A stretch of 64,000 nt of DNA from Siphonodentalium dalli (lineage: Eukaryota > Mollusca > Scaphopoda > Gadilida > Siphonodentaliidae). The stretch lies in assembly GCA_032622095.1 (NCBI GenBank), contig CP136067.1, positions 75,170,705-75,234,704 on the forward strand, written 5' to 3'. Shown here in pieces: positions 34,266 to 46,499 of the stretch (positions within the stretch are counted from its first letter, which is position 1; each line of letters begins with the position of its first letter). The notes beneath the pieces are model-generated. The model did not search any database and was not told the origin of the DNA. It was given only the letters and a program-made list of their open reading frames with translations. The position numbers and the translations under genes are program-made.

Positions 34266-34420
34266 CTTCACCGCTCGGGATTCCAATAAAATCTAGTTAA
34301 TTAATAATTTATAACAAATGAATTCAATGTTACGATGAAAAGAGAAAAAAGAAATTCGTTACGAAACTACAATGTACGTGTATATGCATATATGTTACTC
34401 ATCTAATATATGTTTAAGAA

Positions 34421-34566
34421 ATGGATGTTGATTTTGTTGCGTTCCACAGAGTATGGATGCAAGTTGGTCTGACATTTTGTGTGGGACGCGAAAGCGTTCC
34501 ACACATGAAAATGTCAGACCAACTTGCATCCATACTCTGTGGAACACAACAAAATCAACATTCATT
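34421..34566. mobile_element. Foldback MITE with ~70-bp arms
   Basis: The left arm from ATGGATGTTGATTTTGTTGC to TGTGTGGGACGC and the right arm from GCGTTCCACACA to CAACATTCATT are complementary with few mismatches, around a 4-base loop. A weaker relative (GGATGCATGTTGG, GACCAACCAACACCCTGCAT) follows at 34660-34730. No clear target duplication. Confidence 0.75.
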
Positions 34567-34872
34567 ACTTATATTTACACTCAATCGAGTCAACTGGCAG
34601 ATTAAAAGAGTCTATTTCAAACGTTATTATCGTGGCTCGGAGCAAGTTGCGTCTACACTAAAATGGATGCATGTTGGGGTCAGCGCGCGACGTCATGTGA
34701 CGTAAATTCGACCAACCAACACCCTGCATTCATGTTCCACAACGCGAATGCATGTTTGAGTGTAAATATAGTTAAATTTTGTCAAATTATATATATTTTA
34801 TTCATGTTTGCAACTGCCCATTTGGGTGTATTTTGCATTAACATTTTATCATATCTTATCTTACTAATGATT

Positions 34873-35126
34873 AGAGATTTTACGCCAAAACTCTATTCAA
34901 ACAGACAAGGATGGATAACTCTATAATCAAGTGGTAATAATAACGAAATTTTGACTGTCTTCTGGGCCAGAAAGAATTCCCGATAATGAAAAATAATAGA
35001 TTTTTTAAATCGATATCTAACAAATCTGAGCTTTGATGGGTGACTTCCTCGACTCGAATCAAATATTTTTGACCCCCGAAGCAATTGAAATAGTAATTGA
35101 GAGGAGTTTTATCGGATTGAGTACCT
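34873..35126 (-). mobile_element. MITE family B, copy 2 (half copy)
   Basis: Matches the start of the 62463-62941 copy in reverse. It runs from GAGATTTTACGCC to the terminus ATCGGATTGAGTACCT, followed by TTAA at 35127-35130. The other half, beyond the GGCGTAAAATCTC block, is missing, so it is truncated at 34873. Confidence 0.8.
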
Positions 35127-35482
35127 TTAACTTATTTATATATGTAATATGTACATATTGGTATGTCTTGTTATTTCAGTATATATTTGGTCGGGCAATC
35201 GCTATCCCATTTAGTATTATTCACATATTGGAATCTTTGGAATAGACTGTAGATGTAAACATTCATTATTGCAAGGTCCATGCATGCTTATTTTGAGTGT
35301 GCACAGTGATATAAGATTCAGGATAACCGTTACGCCTATACAACAATCAATGTGCAGTTAAGTTATTTTATGTGAATTGTGCCATCTTACCATCACCAAG
35401 AAGTAAAACATTTGAGAGTCAGACTAAAGCAGTGCCATTTTATATACCAAAACGTAAAACTCCATTTTTATCATCATACTCC

Positions 35483-37617
35483 CACTGGGGCTCAACGATT
35501 CCTTGAGGATCGGATCTAACAGGCTCAAAATCGGATCTAACAGGACTTCGATTCCGACTCAAACAAGATTTTAATGCCAAAATGGCGGCTTTTGTATGAA
35601 AATTGACAACAAATCTCTGAAAATGGTAAGTATGAGCACTATATTGCCTATTGGCCTGGCATATAATTAGTGAAATTCGATTGTAGTAACCCGAAGAAAC
35701 TGTATATGACGTCTGGCAAAGATCTATGCCATTTATGCGCCTTAATTACGCTGAGATCAGTCAAAATCGATGGGGAAAAACATAGCATCGAGGTTCAAGA
35801 CACATTGCTGAATGGGTATAAATATGTATGGTAATAAAGTCCTATGCATGACGTGTTATTACTGTTCGAGCGCATATTGAAACAAAAATGAATTCAATTA
35901 GTCGTGAGTTTTTGTTTTAAACACTCATTTTAAAAGTATAACATCGGCTCCGACTCTAATTTTGATATATTCCGACCCCAATCTGTAGAAATTGATCGGC
36001 TCCGACTCTAACACACATTAGTCAATTCTTTTTCTGGAAATTGTTGAAATGTCTCATTGGCCATGGGTGTCAGATTCTTGCCGTTTTAATTTAAAATAAT
36101 CCATTTTCTGGTCGCTAGAATACCTGACACTATAAATTGTGTTTTTGATCACATTTATCTTTAAGATAGTGTGTTCAGAACTTGGAAGATCTGACATTTT
36201 TGTGGCTGGCCTATTAACCACATAATCTAAGGATATATAATGATACCATTGTACATATGCGTGCCATTCATGCTATCATAGGTGGTGATTAACGAAGTCT
36301 TGCCTATCTTCTGTTGGGTAGTAGACATGCCCAAATAAGAGTGCATTTACTTACTAGTAATAATATATTCAGTTTAAAATGTAAAATAAACCATACGAAA
36401 ATGTCCGAACTAAGTTTGACCGGGGTATATATGCTGCACCACAAAACTGATTTTGCTAAAAACTTATACTATTAATATAATCCGTGGTATTTGTGATAAA
36501 TGTACATCTTATTAACTTCATAAATAATCCGATTCTTTGTTTTGTCTCCCACCGAGAATCTACGGACATCTTTAACTCTCTGTGGTGTCAAATCAGCCAA
36601 TATATCAGAAGAATCAGCTATATCGCGAATTCTCAACACAGCTCTTCTACTGTTCAGTGTGTTGTGGGGAGTAGTCAACATTGGTATTTGCACAATCAAT
36701 TTCTTCACGTTCAGCCGCATCCAATGACACGGACAAGTCCAACAAAAGCAAGGAAATCCTCGAAAGTTATTAGAGATCCCGTACCGCCTGGATATATTCT
36801 GAAAGTATAAATGTATAAATAATTCAGTTTACATGTAACAATTTATAGTAAATACAGGCATATGCGTGTTGTGCAGAATTTGAATTAAAATTGGTCATTG
36901 CTTTTGTTGGACCCCCCAAATTGAATTCTATATTTATGTTCATGACATATGGTATGTAGGCCTATATATGTACACATTTTCCTGAAAATTTTGACAACAG
37001 GTTAAATAATATCACATAGGCTATTGCGTATAGTCATAATTATACTGCACTGTGGCACTGAGGTTGTAAACATAGTGCAAACGTATCTGGTGATCATGTA
37101 AGGGTCGGAGTATTTTAAACCTGTTAGATCCTGATCCGAACCACCAAATCACTGATGAGTCGGAGTATTTTTCGTCATATTTCTTATACATCGTAATTAC
37201 TGGGTCAATAACTAAAATTATGGGCTTATTGTGATATGTGATAAACACTAAATTCACTCAGACCCATGCTGTGCGATTTGACATATACAAAGGTTAATAA
37301 CATGTCGGGAGATGCACGATAAATTATCAATGGGAAATGCATACGAAAAAAGCACGTGTTCGAGTTTGAAGTCAAACAACCATTTACACCTATGTTTCGG
37401 GTCATTGTCATTTATTGTGTCGGTGTGTCATATCCTGAACCAAGATACATCGAAGTATACAAGTTATAACTCACCTTTCTGTCATTTTACTTCTTCTTTT
37501 GCGGGTTAAAATCTTGTGGAAAATTTAAAAAGTCGGAATGGGGTCGGAGCCGATTAAATTGGGGTCGGAGTAAAAATCTGTTAGATCCGATCCTCGAGGA
37601 ATCGTTGAGCCCAAGTG
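35483..37617. mobile_element. 2.1-kb TIR element, CACTKGGGCTC ends, 5-bp duplication
   Basis: The left end CACTGGGGCTCAACGATTCC and right end GGAATCGTTGAGCCCAAGTG are inverted repeats, continuing through GAGGATCGGATCTAACAG. ACTCC flanks both sides (35478-35482 and 37618-37622). TCCGACTC and GATCGGCTCCGACTC motifs recur near both ends. A 5-bp duplication with CAC-starting ends is compatible with Transib-type elements, but the sequence evidence is thin. There is no transposase. A LINE ORF1 remnant lies inside. Confidence 0.65.
36472..36720 (-). pseudogene. LINE ORF1 (gag-like) fragment
   Basis: The minus-strand frame includes LTTPHNTLNSRRAVLRIRDI, then DILADLTPQRVKDVRRFSV. The phrases PHxTLNSxRxVxRxRDLxD and ILxxLxxQxVxDVRRFxV are characteristic of the nucleic-acid-binding ORF1 protein of Jockey/CR1-type non-LTR retrotransposons, just upstream of their CCHC knuckles. 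The remainder of the frame loses similarity. It is an isolated fragment inside the 2.1-kb TIR element. Confidence 0.6.
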
Positions 37618-37622
37618 ACTCC

Positions 37623-38797
37623 AGCGTACTCCTATATATGTAATCAGTCGGAGGGGCCTCGTTGACTATCACCGCGCTCAGCCTCGTTGGCAAATCATCG
37701 CTACACACCCTTCACCTTTTCCTCCGTCGGGTGCTTATCCTGGAGAATTTTTGGCTAACATTTCGGGGGGGGGGGGGGGGGCTTTGTATAATATTTGTCT
37801 TCAAGTACATTCCATCGTAAATAGCGAGTACTGTATTTTTCCGTGCAAAATAATGGATGTTTTGTCAACAGTGCCCATATTTTCGTGATGGATGACCATT
37901 TTCTGAAACACCTACAGCATTATATATCGTTTTCTCTGTCGTTCCACCACTTACCGCGTGCTGGACAATATAGCCATATTACTGGGCAAACCTAAAATAG
38001 ATAATACACACCTCTCCATTTGTCCGGAATCTTTGGTTCAGTGCGGAGTTCTAAATTCCTGTCTACAAAAATGATTCAAAAACTCGTGCCTCGTTGGCTG
38101 CTCGGAGCGGTCATCGATCGATTCCCCCGTGTGCGGTTAGTGCTCGCGATTTAGTCATAATACAATGATAAAACAAATGGCAAATCTGATTGATTGGGTC
38201 AATTACATCATCGACAGCGTTTGTCGTTGACGCTATATGTAGCGAAGATACCTTGTGCGTTCAGCCGCTGCCTAATAAACTACCTGGTTTATAAAATAAA
38301 ACCACTTGGTGAATACGGCCCCAGGCGACACATAAAGCAGTGAAAGTAGAAATCCTCAAGTACCATCTGATGTGCGCGAGAAAGGAGATGATTTCTAGAA
38401 GTGGTCGGCAAGACAATTATTGCTGTTCACTCGAACAAGCACAATTAAGTACTATATAGAAACTGTCAGAGAAAGGCGGCATGCTTGCCCAAACAGAACC
38501 ATATCCCTATACTGGTAATGCAGCAACAACGGGACACGGTCAAGTCAGTTTCGTGCCATACAGTAATCATCATACTGTAACTCTGGGAGAAAACCTTCAG
38601 TACCTGACACGGAGATGGCGGAAAATGACCTTCCACTGGACCTAATTACTGTAAGCAGGGAAAATACTACATCGAAAAACAAGACAACAAACGCCTCCGT
38701 ATATATGACCCCAACATGCATACAATAGGACAGGTGCGGTGAACCAAACTCTATATTTTTAAAAGGAAGCGAGTGTTCTATGGTCTCCAAGCTGGGT
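37623..38797. other. No gene recognised; poly-G run
   Basis: A run of about 16 Gs lies at 37766-37782. The sequence directly before the LINE endonuclease might include LINE 5' sequence, but no ORF1 is visible. Confidence 0.35.
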
Positions 38798-41700
38798 TTG
38801 AAATTTTTATGTTTAAATGTATTTGGTCTTTGCCGCAAAATGAAATGTCCTGAATTCTGTCGCCTTCTTGGTGGTTATTACATTATCGAACTAAATGAAA
38901 CCCGAACGGACGATGAAGAAATTTTCATAAATCGTAATAAGATAAACTAATGTCAAGTCTGGTGGTTTGTGCATTATGGTTAAAGCCGATTTTAACTCGC
39001 GAACCGGGCACTTGAGTGATCTCCCCGACTGTGATGACATCCCTGTCCCGCGTGAACTGTGTTGATTGATAGAGTTACTGCGCTTGCATTGTGTTGCTAT
39101 GAGAGATACTCGCACGAACGAACGGTCAATTCATGCGGTCGACTAGTGTGAATTATGAATGGACGAATTGGAAGGGACAAGTTTGCTGGTAAGGTAACAT
39201 CCATAAGGGCGTCAATTTGATTGATTACTTTATTTCTTCAATTGACTTATTTGTATATGCATGTGATCTTGATGTTTTACCGTTTCAATCCCTGTTAACT
39301 ACCAGATTCTCATTCTGGCGTAGAATTGATATTAAAATGCCCAGTAGATAGAAATATTAATATAACTACTTCAAATAAAACAAATAAATTTAAAGCCGGT
39401 GTAGAACCTGAATTCAAGCTTTGGTCAGAGTCACAGAGCATACAGTACATACAGTGTATCGATAATACCCAACTACTTGAATTAAAGGACCAACTTGATT
39501 TGTATAGCAACTCATCTGATGAGTATAATAGAGACTCAAATAATATAATAGCTAAGAACATACAAATTCTTTTTCCTTCAGCATGTCAGAAAAGATTTGG
39601 TAAAAAACGTAATTCAAATATGCAGAAAAACTATAAACACTGGTTTAACTCAAAGTGTAGAAGAGCCAGGGCGAAGTGCCATAAAATAAAGAACAGTTAT
39701 CGTAAGAATCCAACCAATAAGAATTTGGAGGAAATGCGACACACTAGTCGAGAATACAATAACACTATTCAAAGTAGTAGCCCTAAGAACTATAAGAAAA
39801 TGTTTGCACAACGATTAAAAATCACCAGGGAATCTGACCCAAAGGTGTACTGGAGATTGTTGAAAACAGAGTTCAATCAAAAGATCAAACAAAAGTAGAT
39901 ATTGAAAATATGTATACTTTCTTGACAAATAATAATCTTGAATCAAATGACGATTTCATATTAATAGAAAACATGCGGAATCAACAAAATGACGACTTAG
40001 ATACACCCATTTCTGAAAATGACATCTTAAATGCTAAGAAATTGCAATAGTTGTGTATCAGATCTATACGTGAAATGGTTTAACCTCATTTTTTATACAG
40101 GAAACATACCAGCCGAATGGCTCATAGGAATAGTAGTACCCATCTACAAGAATAAAGGTGACGAAACCATGTCTGAAAAGTATCGACCCATAACGGTTAT
40201 AAATGAGTTGTCTTGGGAAAGTTTTTACTAAAATTCTGAACAGTAGAATGATCAGATACGCAGAATCGAAAGACCTTGTAGACAAGAACCAAGCAGGGTT
40301 TCGAAAGGGTTTTTCTACATTTGACCACATAATGACACTTCATTTGTTATCAAGCATATACAGTGTATAAGCACTTCAATCGTAAACTGTATTGCATATT
40401 CGTCGATTTTAAACAAGCCTTTGACACGGTATGGAGACCAGAACTTTGGTATAAATTGATTTCCCCGGAAATAACGGGCAAATGTTTTAGTTCATTGAAA
40501 ATATGTACAGCCGAGTCAAATCCGTGGTTAAAATCGATGGATGTCTCTCAAATACATACGCGTGTACTTCTGGTGTGTTGCAGGGAGAAAATATTTCTTC
40601 TTTCCTATTTTTACTCTACCTTAAAGGGGTACTGTACCCAAGATGTTGTTGTTGGTTTCTATAATCCCCGAGTCGGAGAATAATGTAACAACTTTTCAAT
40701 TTTTTGAAAGTTTGTTGAGTACGAAGTATTGTTACGGATGGCAAATTTACCGGAATGCAAAAATACAAATTGTCGTTGTCGAGTAATTTTTGTAAAGTTT
40801 TCAACCAAATGAATCAAATAAACATTATATTATATGGTTAGTAGTCCCATATACTCATTTAAGTTAGTGTACCGTCACTAGTCAATGAATGGCTTGGGTT
40901 TTCTCCCCGTATAAGCATAATGTTTCAAACGATCGTGTGTGCAATTGTTTTCCTAATCCGGTATCCCTCAATTATAATTTGATTACGTTTTGTACACGGA
41001 AATTCGAATTTTAAGAGACGCCATTTTATGGCTGGAGCCATAAAATCAATTTATATTAAATTATTAACTTTTAAATTATTAAATTTTAAGATAGCCTATT
41101 AACCTGAGCGTTTACAGAATACATCTTCGACTCAAATTACTTATATTTCTATATAGTATCGATAATAGATCGTTGTTATCACCGGGAATTTATTGAAAAT
41201 GGCGTACAGTACCCCTTTAACGATCTACAACAATTTTTGATGACAAACTCCGCACAAGGACTTGGTGTGATAGAAAATCTGATTGAAGATGAGTTAGGAA
41301 TCTATATTAAATTGATTGTGCTTCTATATCCCGATGATATGGTTATATTTGCCGATTCTATGAAACAAATGAGACGAAACTTTAAATATTTTTTCAGATT
41401 ATTGTTCATTTTGGAAACTTACTGATAATATAACAAAAACGAAAAATGATGGTACTTGGCTCAGGGCGCAAACCAAAAACTCGTCTCTCCCTAAATGGTA
41501 ACCTCGTGGAAGCAGTAAACGAATATACATATCTGGGAATACCTTTATCGAAGGCGAACAATTTTAGTAAAGCTCGAAAACACATACTTGCTAAAGCAAC
41601 TGGTGCCATGCATGTATAGCTTGATTTATAAATCACGGGAAATGAATATCCCCAATTGCACAACAGATTGACTGACCTGTTTGGGAAGGTATAGTTAAAC

Positions 41701-42500
41701 CAATTCTATTGTATGGCTGTGAAATATGGGGCTATCAAAATATTCAGGATTTCGAGAAACCCCAATTGAGATTTTTGAAATACATTTTAAATTTAAAACC
41801 GAGTACACCAGATGTTATGGTATATGGTAAAACTGGAATTTATCCACTTAGATTAGATATAGATGTTCGTATGATCTCATACTGGGTGAGTGTTATCAAT
41901 TCCGGAAGTGCGAAAATTAATGTTATTCTTTATAGATTGTTACTACAGCTGTATACGACGAACCAGTATATGCACCCATGGCTGAATCATGTTGAAAATA
42001 TTTTATATAACACTTATTTATACTATATATGGACTATACAAGGCACTTTGCAAATTGACCCCACGTGGGTCAAAGAATCTGCTAAAAAAGCACTGACTGA
42101 GCAATATGTAATTGATTGGCGACAAAATATAAATACTATGAAGAAATGTTCACTCTATCTGCATAGTAAGCACAAGTTGAATATTGAAACTTATTTAAAT
42201 CATGTATATCCAGAAAAGATGCAATACATATTGTTCGCTTTCGGTGTCGAAACCACCACCTCAAGATTGAAACAGGTTCATGTGGAAAAAGAACAGACCA
42301 TCGATTGAGATATTACTCTATACTGCATGCAATGTAGCGGCAACTGGGGATGAATACTATTATATGTTTAATTGTGGGAGAACGGAATCACCGTTTTCTT
42401 ACCTTTATCCCTTAATCGGTCACCAAATTTATACAATCTGGGGCAAATCATTAATACAAAAAAATGCTGTACAACTTCACAAATTAGGATAATTTATGCG
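38798..42500 (+). mobile_element. Degenerate non-LTR retrotransposon (LINE), ORF2 region
   Basis: Domains appear in order. First is an APE endonuclease start LKFLCLNVFGLCRKMKCPEF with LNETRTDD (38798-38920), then the MNGRIGRDKF block (39155). Next is the linker region WFNSKCRRARAKCHKIKNSY (39640s). Reverse transcriptase blocks follow: IVVPIYKNKGDETMSEKYRP (40120s), QAGFRKGFST, motif A VDFKQAFDTVW (40402), motif B SGVLQGENIS (40568), and motif C LYPDD (41324) where YADD is usual. A long C-terminal domain (41709-42308) and a CxxC...GDEYYYMFNC segment follow. Many frameshifts and stops make it inactive. A 592-bp MITE sits between motifs B and C. It resembles Jockey/CR1-type elements; the clade is not certain. 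Confidence 0.85.
40625..41216 (-). mobile_element. TTAA-flanked MITE, family A, copy 2 (592 bp)
   Basis: Same length as the 24633-25224 copy and inverted relative to it. The ends AGGGGTACTGTACCCA and GCGTACAGTACCCCT are flanked by TTAA at 40621-40624 and 41217-41220. Removing it with one TTAA leaves FLLYLNDLQQFL in frame, the expected sequence after motif B of the LINE reverse transcriptase. Confidence 0.93.
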
Positions 42501-42869
42501 AGCCCTAAATACACTGCTTGGTTCACCGCTGATCGACCCACCCCATCCAATTCATAACAGTTTACTGGATAATTGATGCATGTGTCACCAACGACAGTTC
42601 CTTGATTCAAAATTATTAATATTTGACCTCCTATGTCACATATATGCGTTTTAAATGAGTGAATAAAATATTTAGATTTATATATATTAAAGGAGATATA
42701 GCACAGTAGTAATGTTATATTTATTGCCTCCGAAACATGCCGAGCCGAGCTGGACCTTAGAACATGCTTGGGACTATACAACACACCAGGTGCCTATTTT
42801 TAGAAGCAAATTTGATTTTTGAGACAGTGCAATTTTTTTTTGGATTGGGTGGGATTCGAAGCCCGGCCC

Positions 42870-42993
42870 ATCAAAAATTATTGCAGATCGTTAAGGTAGA
42901 GTAAAAATAGGAAAGAAGAAATATTTTCTCCCTGCATGCAACACACCAGAAGTACACGTGTATGTATTTGAGAGACATCCATCGATTTTAAAT
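42870..42993 (-). pseudogene. Antisense LINE fragment with empty MITE site
   Basis: On the minus strand this repeats the LINE sequence around 40531-40624 and 41217-41239. It runs from AAAATCGATGGATGTCTCTC through GGTGTGTTGCA and CTCTACC, then TTAACGATCTGCAATAATTT without interruption. The TTAA is at 42891-42894. It is a second copy of the LINE segment that never received the family A MITE. Confidence 0.88.
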
Positions 42994-43005
42994 CAAGCTA
43001 TACGT

Positions 43006-43171
43006 AGATAGAACCGCATGAGTGTCTGGATTTTTACGAAATTATCGCACGAGATTTATTGGCGGAGCAATACCTCGAGTGCGGGACACAGTCCCGCACG
43101 AGAGGTATCGCGTTCCGCCAACAAATCGAGTGCGATTATTCGTCAAAATCCAGACACTCATGCGGTTCTAT
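43006..43171. repeat. Foldback with ~75-bp arms
   Basis: ATAGAACCGCATGAGTGTCT opens the left arm and AGACACTCATGCGGTTCTAT closes the right arm. The arms pair through GGATTTT, TCGCACGAGAT and AATACCTCGAGTGCGGGAC with a few mismatches. Probably a MITE inserted in the larger inverted-repeat element. Confidence 0.8.
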
Positions 43172-43736
43172 TTTTATTACATCTCCGTATCATAGTAAGT
43201 TGACACACAATCGTACATCTCCGGTACAGAAAATGTGAATTTAATTGAGTTTTAATGGCATTTTAAGGTTAACGCAACAATAAGACAGGGAGCCCGTCTA
43301 TCCGCGAGTGACCTTGACCCATCTTTAATGATGCGTTTGAAATTAAATTATGTGCATCGACAAACATATTCTTGAAATGAAACTACTTGAATGAATCATC
43401 TCATCGATTGGATCGCTTATTGTTTCTTTATTGTCGTGATTGAAAAAGTAAAAATATTATAGTAACGGCGAGAACCAGTCTAACAACACTGAATGAAATA
43501 GTTCCGTCGACAGATTGCACTAGTGCGATTCTGAGAATTATCACACGCCTGGAAACTCGTGCGATCATGCGAATTACGTTGATAGATATGTAATAAATAC
43601 ATGGATCCATCAAATTTGCTTCTAAAAATAGGCACCTGGTGTGTTGTATAGTCCCAAGCATGTTCTATAAGGGCCAGATCGGCTCGGCATGTTTCGGAGG
43701 CAATAAATATAACATTGCTACTGTGCGAAATCTCCT

Positions 43737-45635
43737 ATATATACTACTAGCAGGTTAGCCCGCCACTGGCGGCGTTCGTCAGAAACATGACAGGTCTACC
43801 AGCCGTTGTTCCTTGTTGATCGACCAGAATTCTTTACTTTTAATTTCGAATAGCGCGGTTGCCGCTAACTATTCCGGCTTTTTGAAAGAGGTTTTGATCA
43901 TGTGACAAGCAAAACAGGCGCGTTGCCATCGTCACGAGCCGGATTCTTCTGATGAAATCAAACCCATTTTAATCCGTCCGATTAAATCGGATCCGACAAA
44001 ATCGGCCCAATTGTTAGGCGCACACGGTCCCGATTGTCCCCGAACTATCCTGCAGCCGGATTAATCGGGGACAACCGGGATCGTGTGCGCCGACACAAGT
44101 GAGAATCCTAACCCACGAACATGTTCTTGGTCAGTGCCACGATTCAGTCGTATGTGGGATGATTTCCGTCGTAGGTATAGTAACGCTGAAGGGGTCACTC
44201 TCACCAAAAAATGTGCTGATCTCTCCAACGTGGGTCGTCGGGTCGATGGACCACTACAGATGTTCACATGGTTATTTTTTCATTAATAAATTATGTCTAA
44301 ATACTTTTTATTTCCTTGAAATTTGTTATTATATATCTTGTTGGTTTATTTGAAATTAATTATATGCATGTTCAGATATATAATTACACCTCACACTCTG
44401 TACTCTCTTATCTTCCCCCTAAATTCTGACATTATCTTCTGTCCCTCTGTCTCGCCTCCACCTTATATTTCTTCTTTCTATGGATCTTTTTTATTCCTCT
44501 ATATTATTAATCCTACTTGACTTGCAGTCAAGTATAGGGGCGCGCCATTGTCAATGGAGAGGGCTTCAAATAAGCCTATGGCTTGTTGCATAATCCCATT
44601 TTTCTTCTAAATTTGTATCTGCTGTAATTATTTATCTGAATGTCCATAGAGGGGAAAATAAATACTGTTTAAACGGACATGGCTCATTTGAACCCTAAAT
44701 GTTATGTATACGTAATTCGAGAAGAGGGGTCTCAAAACATACATATGCAAACTATTCCCGAGCTAATTCGTCGATATAGCGCTAAAAACCGCGTTTTATT
44801 AGTTATATTTTTGCGTAAATTTGATATCGTTTCTCTGTTCCGGTAAAATTTTTCTAATCAGCCGATCTTCCAAGTGATGCCGGCAGCGCGCGTGTGTTTT
44901 CGGAAATAAGTGCATTCGCGATACCGCCATGTTTGTGACGTATTTTGTTTTCCAAGGTTCCCCATATCGGTACGCGATATTGTGTTTCCGTTGGATCTTA
45001 TTTGTCCATGCGAGAATAATAGCCTCTGTTGACCAGGATGTAACAAGAAAACCAATGTCAGAAATGTTAACGCGCTCAAGATCATATATTATAAACCCAA
45101 GAATGTTATTGTAGAATATAAAATATATTGGTTTTGCGAATGACCAACTCAGAATTCCGTTAAAATAACAATAACAACCAGCACCTAATTAACGAACCGG
45201 CGGCCGACTCGACCGTCTCCGACCACAACCCCCAGTGGGCTGCAGAAATTTCTTTTATTTGTAATTGACATATAGTTTATCACAAACCAAAAATCAACAT
45301 TAATCAACGTTGATTAACGACAATAAACGAAATTGAAATTCCCAACTACACCTTTTACCGGACTCGGCCTCCAGCTCGCAGTTTGACTTTTAATCATCCC
45401 AAACATTCCCATTCTATAAATAAAACTAATAAAACACCCATTGATAATGTCAGCGCCCATGACAAGCGAGAAACTCCCCACCAGTTATACACGCGGCGCG
45501 CGTAATAATAGAACGGTTTTCCAGTTTGTTACACAATGTCAACATGAATTTTAGTCATTTACATTGATTCTTGGAAAACATTCATTTTTCTCAAATATAT
45601 AACTGCAGTTAGTTCAATTCCGTAGTTCTTTTTGA
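43737..45635. other. Non-coding, with a GC-rich hairpin
   Basis: An imperfect hairpin at about 44013-44096 pairs GGCGCACACGGTCCCGATTG with CCGGGATCGTGTGCGCC around a CCTGCAGCCGG loop. The rest has no recognised gene; short frames at 44083-44353 overlap on both strands. Confidence 0.45.
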
Positions 45636-46049
45636 AGGTACTCAATCCGATTAGACGGTCCCCATACCATTAAGATACAACAACAGCAACATTTCTTCAA
45701 AATACGCTTTAGTTATCACAATCGATTTATTACAACAAAATAATGCTAATCACTGTCAACTATGGTATCAATTTTCCCAAAACTTGTTATTTATCAACAT
45801 TTTGTTCTACAAAATGGCCGTATTATCACTTTATTTTAGAGTCATCCATCTTCTTCCGCAATTTTTTCCGAGACCCCCCCCCCCCACCCCGTGTGACCAC
45901 ATAGTATTACACATCTCGAGAAATAACAATCTTCAAAAATCGATCACTCTGAGATTTTATGGGTGGGTTCCTCGGCTCGAATCAAATATGTTTTACCCCC
46001 GAAACCAAAGAAATAGTAATTTAGGAGCGTCTTATCGGATTCAGTACCT
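45636..46049 (+). mobile_element. MITE family B, copy 3 (diverged, 414 bp)
   Basis: Ends AGGTACTCAATCCGAT and ATCGGATTCAGTACCT. Internal CCTCGGCTCGAATCAAATAT and TTTTACCCCCGAAACCAAAG match the family. The flanks have decayed (TTGA and ACCC instead of TTAA). A C-run lies at 45876-45885. Confidence 0.75.
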
Positions 46050-46059
46050 ACCCAGGTGG

Positions 46060-46160
46060 TGAAAAATAAAAGATTTAAAAAATCGATATCTAATAACTCT
46101 GAGCTTTGATGGGTGGGGTCCTCGACCCAAATAAAATATTGTGTTAACCCCCCGAAGCCA
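46060..46160 (+). mobile_element. MITE family B, copy 4 (fragment)
   Basis: AATCGATATCTAATAACTCT, GAGCTTTGATGGGTGG and GTCCTCGACCCAAATAAAAT repeat the right arm of the family immediately after copy 3. No terminus is preserved. Confidence 0.65.
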
Positions 46161-46499
46161 GAGAAACACTGATTCAGGACCGAAATGAAAAATTGGAAAA
46201 TATGTTTCTACCTCTAATAAAAAGGAACGATATTGAAAACTGTCACTTCCCTGGTGACATACTGGCGTCTATGTGGAGTTTATAGTATATATATATATAT
46301 ATATATATAGGCACAACCAGTACATATACATGTAAGTTGCTTGGAGTACTCAAAATTCGTTTATTTTATTTCACCATCAGTTCAATTAAAACCACCTGCC
46401 TCTGAGTTACAAGACGAAATGTGGGGAAAGGGCAAAATGGTAAGGTCAGGGGTAAATGTTGAAAAGACAGAATAGTCTTGTCGATAAAAGTTTTGACCT
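46161..46499. other. No gene; TA microsatellite
   Basis: An alternating TA run lies at about 46288-46309. Otherwise nothing recognised. Confidence 0.5.

Larger units (their letters stand above)
42691..43736. mobile_element. Inverted-repeat element carrying LINE and hairpin pieces
   Basis: The left arm (42691-42813) starts AGGAGATATAGCACAGTAGT and ends at AGAAGCAAATTTGA. The right arm (43610-43736) is its complement with few mismatches. The interior contains an antisense fragment of the neighbouring LINE and an independent foldback (43006-43171). No target duplication is clear; the flanks are TA-rich. Confidence 0.75.

Noticed and set aside
37766-37782. Poly-G runs as possible G-quadruplex regulators
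   Set aside because: Long uninterrupted G or C runs occur at about nine places without consistent context. Homopolymer length errors in sequencing are an adequate explanation.
42850-42870. GGGATTCGAAGCCC resembling a tRNA T-arm / B box
   Set aside because: No cloverleaf or A box could be built around it, and the following bases belong to the antisense LINE fragment.
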